From NCBI RefSeq assembly GCF_009911595.1, contig NZ_QWKG01000036.1:1-41543 (forward strand): a stretch of DNA of 41,543 bases. The letters run 5' to 3'. The position numbers and the translations under genes are program-made. The stretch is from Colidextribacter sp. OB.20. GTDB taxonomy: Bacteria > Bacillota > Clostridia > Oscillospirales > Oscillospiraceae. This document shows, piece after piece, positions 8,617 to 16,961 of this stretch (positions are counted from its first letter, which is position 1; each line of letters begins with the position of its first letter). The notes beneath the pieces were generated by a model. It saw only the letters and a list, made by a program, of their open reading frames with translations, did no database searches and had not been told where the DNA came from.

Positions 8617-10338
8617 ATGAAACTTCCTGTATTAAAACGTGACGCCCCAGAGAGGGAGAAGCCCGGCCGGCAGCTGGGGACTCTGGCCAGGAAGCTGCTG
8701 CGCAAACGGGTCGTTATCCCGGTGGCGGCCTGTGCGCTGGCGGGGGCCTTCGCCCTGCGGCTGGCCGGGGGCGGTCAGCCCGTCTCCGCCGCCGGTCTGA
8801 CCTACACCACCGCCCCCGTGGAGCGGCGGGACATCACCGCCCAGATCACCGGCAGCGGCGCTCTGGAGGCGGCCAACTCCTACTCGGTCACCTCCCTGGC
8901 GGAGGGGAACATCCTCACCGCCGATTTTGAGGAGGGGGACCAGGTGGAGGAGGGGACGGTGCTGTATACCATCGACGCCTCTGACCTGTCAAGCTCTCTG
9001 GAGCAGGCCCAGCTCTCCCTGGATCAGGCCCAGCGCAGCTATGACAGCCGGGCCAAGGACCTGGAGAAGCTGTCGGTCACCGCCCCCAAGGCGGGGCGGG
9101 TCCTCTCCCTGGAGGTGGAGGCGGGGGACGACGTGTCCGCCGGACAGACCGTGGCAACCCTGCGCAACTCCGACGTGATGACGCTGAAGGTCCCCTTCCT
9201 CTCCGACGAGGCGGCAGGCTTCCGGGTGGGCCAGAGCGCCTCGGTCACCCTGGAGAGCACCTTTGAGACCCTGGAGGGGACCGTCTCCAAAGTCGACCGG
9301 ATGGATACCGTGCTGGAGGGCGGCATGATGGTCCGCTATGTGACGGTGGAGGTCTCCAACCCCGGGGCCCTCACCCCCGGCCAGACCGGCTCCGTCACAG
9401 TTGACGGCTGTGCCAGCGCCGGGAGCGCCCCCTTTGAATACGCGGCGGAGGAGAATATCACGGCGGAGGTCTCCGGCCAAGTGGCCTCCATTCAGGCCCA
9501 GGAGGGGAGCTGGGTCAATCAGGGGGGCGTCATCCTCACCCTGACCAGCGACAGTGTGGAGGACAGCCTCCAGAGCGCCGCCGACTCCCTGCGCAACGCC
9601 CAGCTGTCTCTGGAGAGCCGGCAGGACCAGCTGGACAACTACACCATCACCTCTCCCATCCGGGGGACGGTCATCGACAAGAACTACAAGGCCGGGGAGA
9701 CCAGCGAGGCGGGGAAGGTGCTGTGCTCCATCTATGACCTGAGCTACCTGACCATGACCCTCAGTGTGGACGAACTGGATATCTCTGACATTGAGGTGGG
9801 TCAGAAGGTGAGCATCACCGCCGACGCGGTGGAGGGGAAGACCTACACCGGCGTGGTCACCAAGGTGAGCGTGGCCGGGACCTCCTCCGGGGGGACCACC
9901 ACCTACCCGGTCACCGTGCGCATCGACGAGACGGAGGGCCTGCTCCCCGGTATGAACGTGGACGCCGCCATCACCCTGGAGAGCGCCAGCGATGTGCTGG
10001 CCATCCCCGCCGGGGCGCTGAACCGGGGGAACACCGTGCTGGTTACCGCCGATTCCCCCAGCGCCGCCAACGGTACCGCCATGGAGGGCGGGGAGTACTA
10101 TTCCGTCCCCGTGGAGATCGGGGCCAGCGACAGCAGCTACATTGAGATCGTCTCCGGCCTCCAGGAGGGGGACACGGTGGCCTACATCCCCACCACCGGC
10201 TCGGGCAGATTTGAGATGATGATCCCCGGCGGCATGGGCGTGGCGACCTTCAGTGATGGGGCTATGCCCGGCGGCGGGACGCCAAACATCACAGTGTCCG
10301 CCGGCGGAGGCCCCGGCGGCGGACGGGGAGGCTTCTGA
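8617..10338 (+). CDS. HlyD/MacA-like efflux adaptor (membrane fusion protein)
   Basis: A 573-residue adaptor. The ATG at 8617 is preceded by AAAGGA at 11 bp. Residues ~30-47 form a single membrane anchor after a basic start. The rest is extracytoplasmic: paired lipoyl/biotinyl-like halves (AEGNILTADFEEGDQVEEGT and a second SGQVASIQAQEG copy), helical coiled hairpins (LEQAQLSLDQAQRSYDS; LRNAQLSLESRQDQL) and beta-barrel parts. Two lipoyl-hairpin modules in tandem make it longer than a typical MacA (~370-420 residues). The end is Gly-rich (GGGPGGGRGGF). It overlaps nothing but sits 1 bp from the ATPase gene, so with the next two genes it forms a MacAB/YknXYZ-type export system. The cargo is unknown; antimicrobial peptides or lipids are typical for the family. 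Confidence 0.9.
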   Translation: MKLPVLKRDAPEREKPGRQLGTLARKLLRKRVVIPVAACALAGAFALRLAGGGQPVSAAGLTYTTAPVERRDITAQITGSGALEAANSYSVTSLAEGNILTADFEEGDQVEEGTVLYTIDASDLSSSLEQAQLSLDQAQRSYDSRAKDLEKLSVTAPKAGRVLSLEVEAGDDVSAGQTVATLRNSDVMTLKVPFLSDEAAGFRVGQSASVTLESTFETLEGTVSKVDRMDTVLEGGMMVRYVTVEVSNPGALTPGQTGSVTVDGCASAGSAPFEYAAEENITAEVSGQVASIQAQEGSWVNQGGVILTLTSDSVEDSLQSAADSLRNAQLSLESRQDQLDNYTITSPIRGTVIDKNYKAGETSEAGKVLCSIYDLSYLTMTLSVDELDISDIEVGQKVSITADAVEGKTYTGVVTKVSVAGTSSGGTTTYPVTVRIDETEGLLPGMNVDAAITLESASDVLAIPAGALNRGNTVLVTADSPSAANGTAMEGGEYYSVPVEIGASDSSYIEIVSGLQEGDTVAYIPTTGSGRFEMMIPGGMGVATFSDGAMPGGGTPNITVSAGGGPGGGRGGF

Positions 10339-10339
10339 T

Positions 10340-11083
10340 ATGGCGGCGCTGATTACCTTTCAGGAGGTGTGCAAGTACTACCACATGGGGGACAGTACCG
10401 TCACCGCCGCAGACCACATCTCCTTCGAGATCGGGGCCGGGGAGTTCACCGCCATTGTGGGCTCCTCCGGGTCGGGGAAGTCCACCTGCATGAACATCAT
10501 CGGCTGCCTGGACGTGCCCTCGGAGGGAACCTACCTCCTGGACGGCCAGGATGTGGGGCGGATGAACAAAAACCGGCTGGCCGAGATCCGCAACGAGCTG
10601 CTGGGCTTCATCTTTCAGCAATACAACCTGCTGCCCAAGCTGAATCTATTGGAAAATGTGGAGGTCCCGCTGATGTACGCCGGCGTGTCCCGGGGGGAGC
10701 GGCGGGACCGGGCCCGGGCCGCCCTGGAGCAGGTGGGCCTGGGGGACAAGTGGCGGCACCGGCCTATGGAGCTGTCTGGGGGCCAGCAGCAGCGAGTGTC
10801 CATCGCCCGGGCCCTGGTGGGACGGCCCTCGGTGATTCTGGCCGACGAGCCCACCGGCGCCCTGGACTCCCGCACCGGCCGGGAGGTGCTCTCCATGCTC
10901 CAGGACCTCCACGGCCAGGGGCATACCGTGGTCCTCATCACCCACGACAACTCCATCGCCGTCCAGGCCCAGCGGATTATCCGCCTGGAGGACGGCCGGG
11001 TGGTGTATGACGGCCCCGCCAGCGCTCCGGAGGCGGTGGTCACCCCCAGAGCCGCCGGCATGAGAGGGGGTGCGGGGGCATGA
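10340..11083 (+). CDS. MacB-type ABC transporter ATP-binding protein
   Basis: A 247-residue nucleotide-binding subunit. The ATG is 1 bp after the adaptor stop codon. Walker A GSSGSGKST is at residues 41-49, the Q-loop is in FIFQQYNLLPKLNLLENV, the signature LSGGQQQR starts at 145, and Walker B VILADEPTGALD starts at 165, with the switch His in LITHD. The FQQYNLL...ENVEVPL pattern is that of the LolD/MacB/FtsE branch, which couples to FtsX-like permeases such as the next gene. It powers transport or mechanotransmission across the membrane by ATP hydrolysis. The last four bases overlap the permease start (ATGA), so translation is coupled. Confidence 0.96.
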   Translation: MAALITFQEVCKYYHMGDSTVTAADHISFEIGAGEFTAIVGSSGSGKSTCMNIIGCLDVPSEGTYLLDGQDVGRMNKNRLAEIRNELLGFIFQQYNLLPKLNLLENVEVPLMYAGVSRGERRDRARAALEQVGLGDKWRHRPMELSGGQQQRVSIARALVGRPSVILADEPTGALDSRTGREVLSMLQDLHGQGHTVVLITHDNSIAVQAQRIIRLEDGRVVYDGPASAPEAVVTPRAAGMRGGAGA

Positions 11084-12270
11084 GAATTAGCGAATCCTTC
11101 TCCCTGGCCCTGAAAAACATCGCCTCCAGCAAGGTCCGCACCCTGCTCACCATGCTGGGTATTATCATCGGCGTGGCGGCGGTTATTGTGATTGTGGGTC
11201 TGGGCAGCGGTCTGGAGCACTACATCGCCGACAGCTTCTCCAGCATGGGGACCAACACCCTCACCGTCACCGTCCAGGCCCGGGGGGCCACTCGGACCAT
11301 GGAGGTGGAGGATATGTATGAGATCGTGGCCGATCACCCCAGCCAGCTGGAGCTGTGCTCCCCCACCGTGTCCATGATGGGCGGGGTGAAGATCGGCAGC
11401 GAGACCACCTCCATCTCGGTCTCCGGGGTGAGCGAGGACTACAACAGCATCTATGGCTACACCATTTCTCAGGGCCGGGGGCTGCAATACAGCGACATCG
11501 CCACCCGGGCCAGGGTGTGTGTGGTGGGGGCCTATGTGAATCAGGCCCGGTTCGGCGGAAACGCCCTGGGCCAGACCCTCCGGGTGGGAGGCCAGGCCCT
11601 GACCGTCGTGGGGGTGCTGGACCAGCGGGAGGACTCCATGAGCGAGGGGGGCGGCGACGACTGCCTCTACCTGCCCTACTCCACCGCCGCCCGGCTGGGG
11701 GGCAGCCGGGTGTCCAGCTATGTGGTCACCATGGCGGACGAGGACCGCATGGATGAGAGCAAGGCCGCCCTGGAGGGGGCCCTCACCGATTTCTTTGGCA
11801 GCGACGACTATTTCTCCATTATCACCATGTCCGAGCTGGTGGACACCATGACCGGGATGATTAACATTCTGGTGGGCGTGCTGGCGGGGATCGCCGCCAT
11901 CTCCCTGGTGGTGGGGGGTATCGGGATTATGAACATCATGCTGGTGTCCGTCACCGAGCGCACCCGGGAGATCGGCGTGCGCAAGTCGTTGGGGGCCAAG
12001 GAGCGGACCATTATGGAGCAGTTCGTCATCGAGGCGGCGGTCACCAGCGCCCTGGGCGGGCTCATCGGCATCGGACTGGGTTACCTCCTGTCCGCCGCCG
12101 CCACCGTAGTGGTGGCACGGCTGATGGAGGAGGCCCTCACCGTGGCCCCTACCCCCTTCGCCGTCCTCATGGCCTTCGGTATCTCCGCGGGGATCGGCGT
12201 GCTCTTCGGTTACCTCCCCGCCAAAAAAGCGGCACGGCTTAACCCTATCGACGCGCTGCACTATGATTGA
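11080..12270 (+). CDS. MacB/YknZ-type ABC transporter permease (FtsX-like)
   Basis: A 396-residue permease whose ATG overlaps the ATPase stop by 4 bp. TM1 lies at about residues 18-46 (TLLTMLGIIIGVAAVIVIVG), followed by a ~230-residue extracytoplasmic MacB_PCD-like domain. Three C-terminal helices include the FtsX-domain hallmark GGIGIMNIMLVSVTERTREI and the coupling segment VRKSLGAKERTIMEQF. The last helices end in GYLPAKKAARLNPIDALHYD, the usual MacB terminus. It completes the adaptor-ATPase-permease exporter. A right-half family B repeat lies 35 bp beyond the stop; no terminator separates it from the SLH gene. Confidence 0.95.
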   Translation: MRISESFSLALKNIASSKVRTLLTMLGIIIGVAAVIVIVGLGSGLEHYIADSFSSMGTNTLTVTVQARGATRTMEVEDMYEIVADHPSQLELCSPTVSMMGGVKIGSETTSISVSGVSEDYNSIYGYTISQGRGLQYSDIATRARVCVVGAYVNQARFGGNALGQTLRVGGQALTVVGVLDQREDSMSEGGGDDCLYLPYSTAARLGGSRVSSYVVTMADEDRMDESKAALEGALTDFFGSDDYFSIITMSELVDTMTGMINILVGVLAGIAAISLVVGGIGIMNIMLVSVTERTREIGVRKSLGAKERTIMEQFVIEAAVTSALGGLIGIGLGYLLSAAATVVVARLMEEALTVAPTPFAVLMAFGISAGIGVLFGYLPAKKAARLNPIDALHYD

Positions 12271-12304
12271 TCTGTGGATGTCGGCCCGTTTGGGACCTCC
12301 ATGA

Positions 12305-12331
12305 CGGCGCGCCGGGTCGTCGCGCCCTACA
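12305..12331. repeat. family B repeat, right half only
   Basis: CGGCGCGCCGGGTCGTC followed by GCGCCCTACA matches the right end of the full family B copies at 38442-38517 and 41467-41543. The left half is absent. It lies between the permease and SLH genes. Confidence 0.75.
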
Positions 12332-12359
12332 TACCATCACGCCAAAAAGGAGTATCATT

Positions 12360-14201
12360 ATGAAAACAAAACGCATTACCTCCGCCGCCCTTGCCCTCTG
12401 CCTCGCCCTCTCCCTGTGCGTCGGGGCACAGGCCGCCGGCTCCAGGCAGGAGGCCCTTCAGGCCCTGGGTATCCTCTCCGGGGACGACAGCCTCAGCAGT
12501 ACGGTCACCCGGGCCCAGTTTGCCCAGATGCTTACCGCCGCCTCCCCCTATAAGGACGCGGCGGAGGGCTACGGCGTCTCTCTGTTCAAGGACCTGAAGG
12601 GGGACCACTGGGCCAGCGGCAGCGTCCGCGTCGCCATTGAGCAGGGCTGGATGACCGGCTATGTGGACGGCACCTTCCGCCCCGACCAGGCTATCACCCT
12701 GGAGGAGGGCTGCGCCGCCCTGCTGAAGGCGCTGGGCTACGACCCCAGCGACCTGAAGGGGGCCTACCCCGCCGCCCAGCTGTCCAAGGCCAGCTCCGTC
12801 GGCCTGTTGGACGGCGTATCCGCAGAGCAGGGGGCAAAGCTGACCCGGCAGGACTGCGTGAACCTGTTTTACAACCTGCTCACCGCCAAAACCAGTGCCG
12901 GGACGGTGTACGGGACCGCCCTGGGCTGCACCGTCACCAACGGCCAGGTGGACTACTCCGCCCTGGTGTCTGCCGGGACCAAGGGGCCCTATGTGGCGGA
13001 CAGCGCCGCCCTGTCACTGCCCCTCACCCCTACCGCGGTGTACTGCAACGGGGCGCTCTCCTCCCTGGCGTCGGTGCAGCAGTATGACGTGTACTACTAC
13101 AGCGCCAATATGGGCACAGTCTGGGTCTATCGTAGCCGGGTGACGGGCACCCTGACCGGCCTGTCCCCCAGCGCCGCCGCCCCCACCGCCGTCACTGTGG
13201 CCGGGGTGAGCTATCAGCTTGGGACCTCTGAGGCCGCCTACCAGCTCTCCAGCCAGGGCAGCTTCCGGGAGGGGGACCTGGTCACCCTCCTGCTTGGGAT
13301 GAACGGCGAGGTGGTCCGGGTCATCGACGCACTGGAGAACGAGGCCGTCTACTACGGCACGGTGGTGTCCAGCGCCAAGGGGGCCTCCACCTCCTCCACC
13401 ACCAGCTCGTCCACAGCCTCCGCCCAGGTGACCACCCAGGTGGCCTGCACCGACGGGGTGGTGCATACCTTCTACCACAGCGGCAGCGCCCTGTCCGCCG
13501 GAAAGCTGGTCACTGTCTCCGCCACCCAGTCGGGGACTACAGTAAGGAGCCTGTCCGCCAAAAAGCTGGAGGGAGCGGTGAGCAAGGACGGAACGGGCCT
13601 GGGAAATTACAGATTTGCTGACGGGGTTCAGATTTTGGACACCGACGAAAACGGCGGCTATGTCCGCATTTACCCCTCCCGCCTGGCGGGGGTCAGGCTG
13701 TCCGGCGAGGACGTGCGCTGCTACACCCTGAACGCCGACGGGGAGATTGACCGCATGCTGCTCCGGAATGTCACCGGCGATATCCAGAGCTATGTCTACA
13801 TCAGCAGGGTGGAGGACAACTCCATGGAGATGAATGTTTCTGTCGACTACACCTACATCCTGGACGGCCAGGCCCAGAGCCTGCACAGCAGCGCAAAGTA
13901 TCCGGTCAGCACCGGCGGGGCCGCGCTGGTGTATGAGAAGGGAAGCCTGAAGAGCATCCGGCAGCTGACCTCGGTGAGTCTGGACAGCCTGTCCTCCCTC
14001 AGCGCCATGGGAGGCGGCAGGGAGTATAAGCTGGCCGAGGATATTCAGGTCCTGCTCCGGGACAGCACCGGCGGCCAGGGCTATTACCTGACCGAGCTGT
14101 CCCAGGTGAACGGCGAGGACTTTAAGCTTACCGGCTGGTATGACAGCCTGGGCTTTTCCGCCGGCGGCCGCGTCCGCATCATCGTGGCGTCGCCCAAATA
14201 A
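12360..14201 (+). CDS. secreted S-layer-homology (SLH) domain protein
   Basis: A 613-residue exported protein. The ATG at 12360 follows AAAAAGGAG at 8 bp. The signal peptide is MKTKRITSAALALCLALSLC with cleavage after about AQA (residue ~24). Three SLH-type repeats follow at about residues 30-200; the second is clearest (FKDLKGDHWASGSVRVAIEQ, then GYVDGTFRPDQAITLEE). SLH repeats bind secondary cell-wall polymers and hold proteins on the surface. The remaining ~400 residues are rich in Ser, Thr, Ala and Val with beta-like periodicity and a Ser/Thr linker near residue 345; no enzyme domain was recognised. It sits 89 bp after the exporter genes on the same strand, so it may be co-transcribed. 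Its role is likely structural or sensory at the wall. Confidence 0.85.
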   Translation: MKTKRITSAALALCLALSLCVGAQAAGSRQEALQALGILSGDDSLSSTVTRAQFAQMLTAASPYKDAAEGYGVSLFKDLKGDHWASGSVRVAIEQGWMTGYVDGTFRPDQAITLEEGCAALLKALGYDPSDLKGAYPAAQLSKASSVGLLDGVSAEQGAKLTRQDCVNLFYNLLTAKTSAGTVYGTALGCTVTNGQVDYSALVSAGTKGPYVADSAALSLPLTPTAVYCNGALSSLASVQQYDVYYYSANMGTVWVYRSRVTGTLTGLSPSAAAPTAVTVAGVSYQLGTSEAAYQLSSQGSFREGDLVTLLLGMNGEVVRVIDALENEAVYYGTVVSSAKGASTSSTTSSSTASAQVTTQVACTDGVVHTFYHSGSALSAGKLVTVSATQSGTTVRSLSAKKLEGAVSKDGTGLGNYRFADGVQILDTDENGGYVRIYPSRLAGVRLSGEDVRCYTLNADGEIDRMLLRNVTGDIQSYVYISRVEDNSMEMNVSVDYTYILDGQAQSLHSSAKYPVSTGGAALVYEKGSLKSIRQLTSVSLDSLSSLSAMGGGREYKLAEDIQVLLRDSTGGQGYYLTELSQVNGEDFKLTGWYDSLGFSAGGRVRIIVASPK

Positions 14202-14230
14202 GCCGCAGGGAGTATTCTCAGAAGCAGCGG

Positions 14231-14269
14231 AAAGCGCCTCCCCGTCTCACATGGACGGGGAGGCGCTTT
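14231..14269. terminator. shared bidirectional terminator of two convergent genes
   Basis: A perfect 16-bp inverted repeat (AAAGCGCCTCCCCGTC and complement) with a 7-nt loop ends 4 bp from the stop of the minus-strand M23 gene and 29 bp after the SLH stop. A-rich left and T-rich right arm ends suit both directions. Confidence 0.8.
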
Positions 14270-14273
14270 GCAA

Positions 14274-15932
14274 TTATCTCAGGTAGTTCAGGGGGTTGAC
14301 GGCAGTGCCGCGGACCCGGACCTCAAAGTGGCAGTGGACGCCGGTGGAGCGGCCGGTGCTGCCCGCCTTGGCCACCGCCTGGCCCTGATAGACCTTTTGG
14401 CCTACAGAGACCAGAAGGCTGGAGTTGTGGGCGTAGTAGGTCTCGGTGCCGTTGTCGTGGCGGATGACCACCAGGTTGCCGTAGCCGCTGCTCCTGCCCG
14501 CCTTGGTGACGGTGCCGCCGTCGGCGGCCATGACGGTCTCGCCATACGCGGCGTGGAGGTCGATGCCGGAGTGGAAGCTGTAGCTGCCGAAGATGTTCCG
14601 GCCGCCAAAGTAGGAGTTGATGCGGTGGCTGCGGACGGGCCAGATGTAGGTGCCCTTGGAGGCGGTCTTGGGCCGCTCCTTGGTGCCCACGGCCTTGACG
14701 GTTACGGTGGGTTCCCGCAGAGTCTGGGTGTCGGTCACGGTGCGTTCCCGCTCGTAGCCGTTGACATAGACCACGTCGGCGGAGACCAGGGACTCCCCCT
14801 CCTCACCCTGGGTGATGATCTTGGAGTCGCCCTTATACATGGAGCTGTCCTCCTGCTCCTCCACAGGGCAGGGGATAGGCTGGGTATAGGTCACCTGCTC
14901 GGTGGTCCGGACGGACAGGGCGGGGATAATCTCCTTCACATTGAGCACGTCTCCCACCATCAGCCGGTTCAGGCTGGCATCAGGGTTGAGAGCCATCAGG
15001 TCGCTGAGGGACATGTCGTTGGCGTAGGCGATGCCGTTGTAGGTGTCGCCCTTGACCACGGTATAGGTGGTCGCGCCGGTGGTGTTGGCCTTCAGGGCCT
15101 GCTCCACCTGGTCAATGGTCATCAGGTTGTCCACGGCGTATACCGTATGGACGGACAGGTCCTCCACAAAGTCGGCGGAGGTGGTGTTTTCGTTGACGAA
15201 CTGGGCCTTGATGGAGTCCAGCATTCCGTTCAGGGCGGCCTCGTCCTTCACAGTGCCGATGCTCCGGCCGTCCACCACCACCTCATAGGCCCGCAGCTGG
15301 TCGCTGAGCTCGTTGAGCTGGCTGTAGAAGTAGTTGCTGATGTCCTGGGGTTGGCTCAGGTCGCTTTTCAGGGATAGGGTAAAGCTGTAGTCGATGTCTC
15401 CGTTCACCTGATAGTCGTAGCCCAGCAGCTGGCTACCCCGGGTCTCCACCGTGTGAATGGCCTGATCCACCACGCTCTGGTCGGCCACCACTCCCACCTC
15501 CTGGCCGTCCACAATGACGGCGTAGCTGGTGGAATAGAGGGTGGTCAGGGTGAGGGCGGCGCCCAATGCGCCGGCCATGATCAGGAAGGAGATGGGTCCC
15601 ACCGCCAGCGTGCCGGCGGCGGCGCCGTGGAACAGGTGGGTCCAGCGGCGGATATGGATACGGCTCCACTCCCGGAAGCCCTGAAGATAGAGCAGCAGCT
15701 CCTGGCCGAGGTCCCGAGCGGGCTTTTCCACTGTCTCGGCTTTCTTGGCTTCGGAGGGCCGCTCCACCGCCTTGACCTCCTTGGTTCTGGGGGGCTGCTG
15801 GGCGGCTTTGACCGAGTCTGCTTTGGGAGGCCGCCGGTCTGCCTTGCGTTTTATGATAGGAAGCCGCTCGGTGTCATCCTCCCCCACAACGGGGAGCCGG
15901 GCTGTCCAGCTTTGATTTTGTGATAGATCCAC
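14274..15932 (-). CDS. membrane-anchored LysM-G5-M23 peptidoglycan endopeptidase
   Basis: A 552-residue cell-wall hydrolase. The chosen start is GTG at 15932, with GAGGTGA 8 bp upstream; an in-frame ATG at 15968 lacks a site. Residues 1-110 are cytoplasmic and charged (many Lys/Glu), one TM segment is at about 112-135, and a helical region follows. LysM lies at about 289-331 (TYTVVKGDTYNGIAYANDMS), a G5 domain at about 332-420, and the M23 domain at 427-552. All metal and catalytic motifs are present: HSGID (His454, Asp458), YYAHNS, and HCH (His533, His535). It should cut peptide crossbridges outside the cell while tethered to the membrane. The promoter carries a WalR-like box, in line with control by wall-homeostasis signalling. 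Close relatives occur in sporulating and non-sporulating clostridia. Confidence 0.94.
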   Translation of the reverse strand: MDLSQNQSWTARLPVVGEDDTERLPIIKRKADRRPPKADSVKAAQQPPRTKEVKAVERPSEAKKAETVEKPARDLGQELLLYLQGFREWSRIHIRRWTHLFHGAAAGTLAVGPISFLIMAGALGAALTLTTLYSTSYAVIVDGQEVGVVADQSVVDQAIHTVETRGSQLLGYDYQVNGDIDYSFTLSLKSDLSQPQDISNYFYSQLNELSDQLRAYEVVVDGRSIGTVKDEAALNGMLDSIKAQFVNENTTSADFVEDLSVHTVYAVDNLMTIDQVEQALKANTTGATTYTVVKGDTYNGIAYANDMSLSDLMALNPDASLNRLMVGDVLNVKEIIPALSVRTTEQVTYTQPIPCPVEEQEDSSMYKGDSKIITQGEEGESLVSADVVYVNGYERERTVTDTQTLREPTVTVKAVGTKERPKTASKGTYIWPVRSHRINSYFGGRNIFGSYSFHSGIDLHAAYGETVMAADGGTVTKAGRSSGYGNLVVIRHDNGTETYYAHNSSLLVSVGQKVYQGQAVAKAGSTGRSTGVHCHFEVRVRGTAVNPLNYLR

Positions 15933-15977
15933 TGAGAGATCACCTCGCTTTGGAAAAATGACAATCATGAAATAAGA

Positions 15978-15994
15978 GTTACAAAACGGTAACA
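15978..15994 (-). promoter_or_regulatory. WalR-like operator (TGTWAH-N5-TGTWAH)
   Basis: Read on the minus strand the site is TGTTAC-CGTTT-TGTAAC, an exact fit to the two-half-site consensus known for WalR/YycF of Bacillus and Staphylococcus. It lies just downstream of the -10 box of the M23 peptidase gene, over the predicted start of transcription, a position that favours repression. The kinase/regulator pair that would use it is not shown. Confidence 0.5.
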
Positions 15995-15996
15995 AC

Positions 15997-16025
15997 AATA
16001 TACACGTTTTTCCCTGTTCCGTCAA
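15997..16025 (-). promoter_or_regulatory. sigma-A-type promoter for the M23 peptidase gene
   Basis: On the minus strand: TTGACG (16025-16020), a 17-bp spacer, TATATT (16002-15997). It gives a leader of about 60 nt before the GTG at 15932. Confidence 0.75.
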
Positions 16026-16070
16026 GCCTCTTTTTTCCAGAAAATTAAAAATCCACAAGGAAAAATGCAC

Positions 16071-16108
16071 AAAAAAGAACGCCGCGCCGGGGAGGCAGGG
16101 CGTTTTTC
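16071..16108. terminator. probable terminator of the small membrane-protein gene
   Basis: AACGCC (16078-16083) pairs with GGCGTT (16099-16104) around a GC-rich, partly paired interior. On the minus strand it is followed by TTCTTTTTTG, so it would end the transcript of the gene at 16169-16480. A TTTTT on the plus side also exists. Confidence 0.6.
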
Positions 16109-16168
16109 GACTAAATTGTGTCTATTTCGGAAGAAAAAACAAGATGTTGTGTTTGTAACCTTTTCTCC

Positions 16169-16480
16169 TCAGAGCATGACCCGCAGGACAAATACCAGGG
16201 TCATCAGGACCACGGCCAGGCTGGCGCAGGCGTCCAGCATCCAGGCCCGGCGGGTCCACCGGGCGCGGCGGCGCTGGTCTCTGGACAGCGTAAGCACCAC
16301 CGGGCGGAAGGCGGGCTCCTCCTCCCGGATTTCTGGCTCCGGGGACAGATCAACGTCCTCGGGCTGGCGGGCCAGGCTGTCGTGCTGAGCCAGCGCCTGC
16401 TGGCGGCGCAGCTCGGTCAGGTCGATGACATTGCCGCTGTGCCGGATGAAATTGGACGTTTTGTAGTACATAGTCTGCAT
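16169..16480 (-). CDS. small membrane protein of unknown function
   Basis: A 103-residue protein beginning MQTMYYKTSNFIRHSGNVID. The ATG at 16480 has GGAGGGG at 6 bp; an upstream in-frame GTG is inside that site. The first ~75 residues are polar: a LTELRRQQALAQ helix, then an acidic Pro/Glu segment (EDVDLSPEPEIREEEP), then a basic stretch RDQRRRARWTRRAW directly before a single C-terminal TM helix (ASLAVVLMTLVFVLRVML). Positive charges before the helix place the N-terminus in the cytoplasm. It has its own promoter (16588-16616) and a terminator, and lies just upstream of the M23 peptidase gene on the same strand. No family recognised; a role near cell wall or division proteins is only a guess. 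Confidence 0.7.
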   Translation of the reverse strand: MQTMYYKTSNFIRHSGNVIDLTELRRQQALAQHDSLARQPEDVDLSPEPEIREEEPAFRPVVLTLSRDQRRRARWTRRAWMLDACASLAVVLMTLVFVLRVML

Positions 16481-16587
16481 ACAGGTCCCCTCCACGTATT
16501 TGATGTAAGGGTAGGATAAAATACAGGATGTCCAAAAAAACGGACTATTATAAGCCCTGCCGAAAAGAAACGCTTGTTCCAGTCACA

Positions 16588-16616
16588 ACTATACAACAGA
16601 CGTTCGAGAAAGTCAA
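16588..16616 (-). promoter_or_regulatory. sigma-A-type promoter for the small membrane-protein gene
   Basis: On the minus strand: TTGACT (16616-16611), 17-bp spacer, TATAGT (16593-16588). Predicted leader is about 100 nt and includes a short hairpin around a run of seven T's. Confidence 0.7.
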
Positions 16617-16888
16617 GGGGAAATCGAAAATTTGTTTGATTTTTTCGGGACCACTCCCGGGCGCAGGGCTGCTTGCTTCATTGTATGAGTTCCTTTGCAG
16701 TATAGAATTGATCGGTATCATTCGCCCATTGGTACAGCATCCTTTTGGCATCGTCATTGTATAAGCATGGCTCCCCTGCCGGTGCGCGGCCCGTCAGAGA
16801 GGGCCCGGGCGGTCATACTTCTTATATATTATACAGACGGAGAAAAGGAATAAAGGTTCCCTTTGTATGTGTTTTTTTCCTATCTGTG
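16617..16888. other. gene-free, AT-richer divergent region upstream of typA
   Basis: This completes a 481-bp gap between divergent genes. It holds a weak plus-strand promoter-like pair, TTGTAT (16681-16686) and TAGAAT (16703-16708) with a 16-bp spacer, and a GC-rich hairpin-forming stretch near 16775-16812 (GGCCC...GGGCC). A small RNA or a second, upstream typA promoter would both fit. Short open frames here lack ribosome sites and are not called. Confidence 0.3.
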
Positions 16889-16917
16889 TTGCTTTTTCCT
16901 GAAAATGGGGGTATAAT
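16889..16917 (+). promoter_or_regulatory. sigma-A-type promoter of typA
   Basis: TTGCTT (16889-16894), a 17-bp spacer and a perfect TATAAT (16912-16917), with transcription predicted from about 16925, 37 bp before the ATG. Confidence 0.8.
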
Positions 16918-16961
16918 GCTTTGGCTTATTGAGAAATCCACAGATTTGAGGTGCAATTCCC

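Noticed and set aside
14268-15377. Long plus-strand open frame opposite the M23 peptidase gene
   Set aside because: It is a GC-driven shadow: composition is Gly/Val/His-rich without domains and has no ribosome site, while the minus strand has full LysM, G5 and M23 motifs.
16528-16764. 78-codon open frame upstream of typA
   Set aside because: No ribosome site, it starts inside the leader of the opposite gene and crosses that gene's promoter; no recognisable fold.
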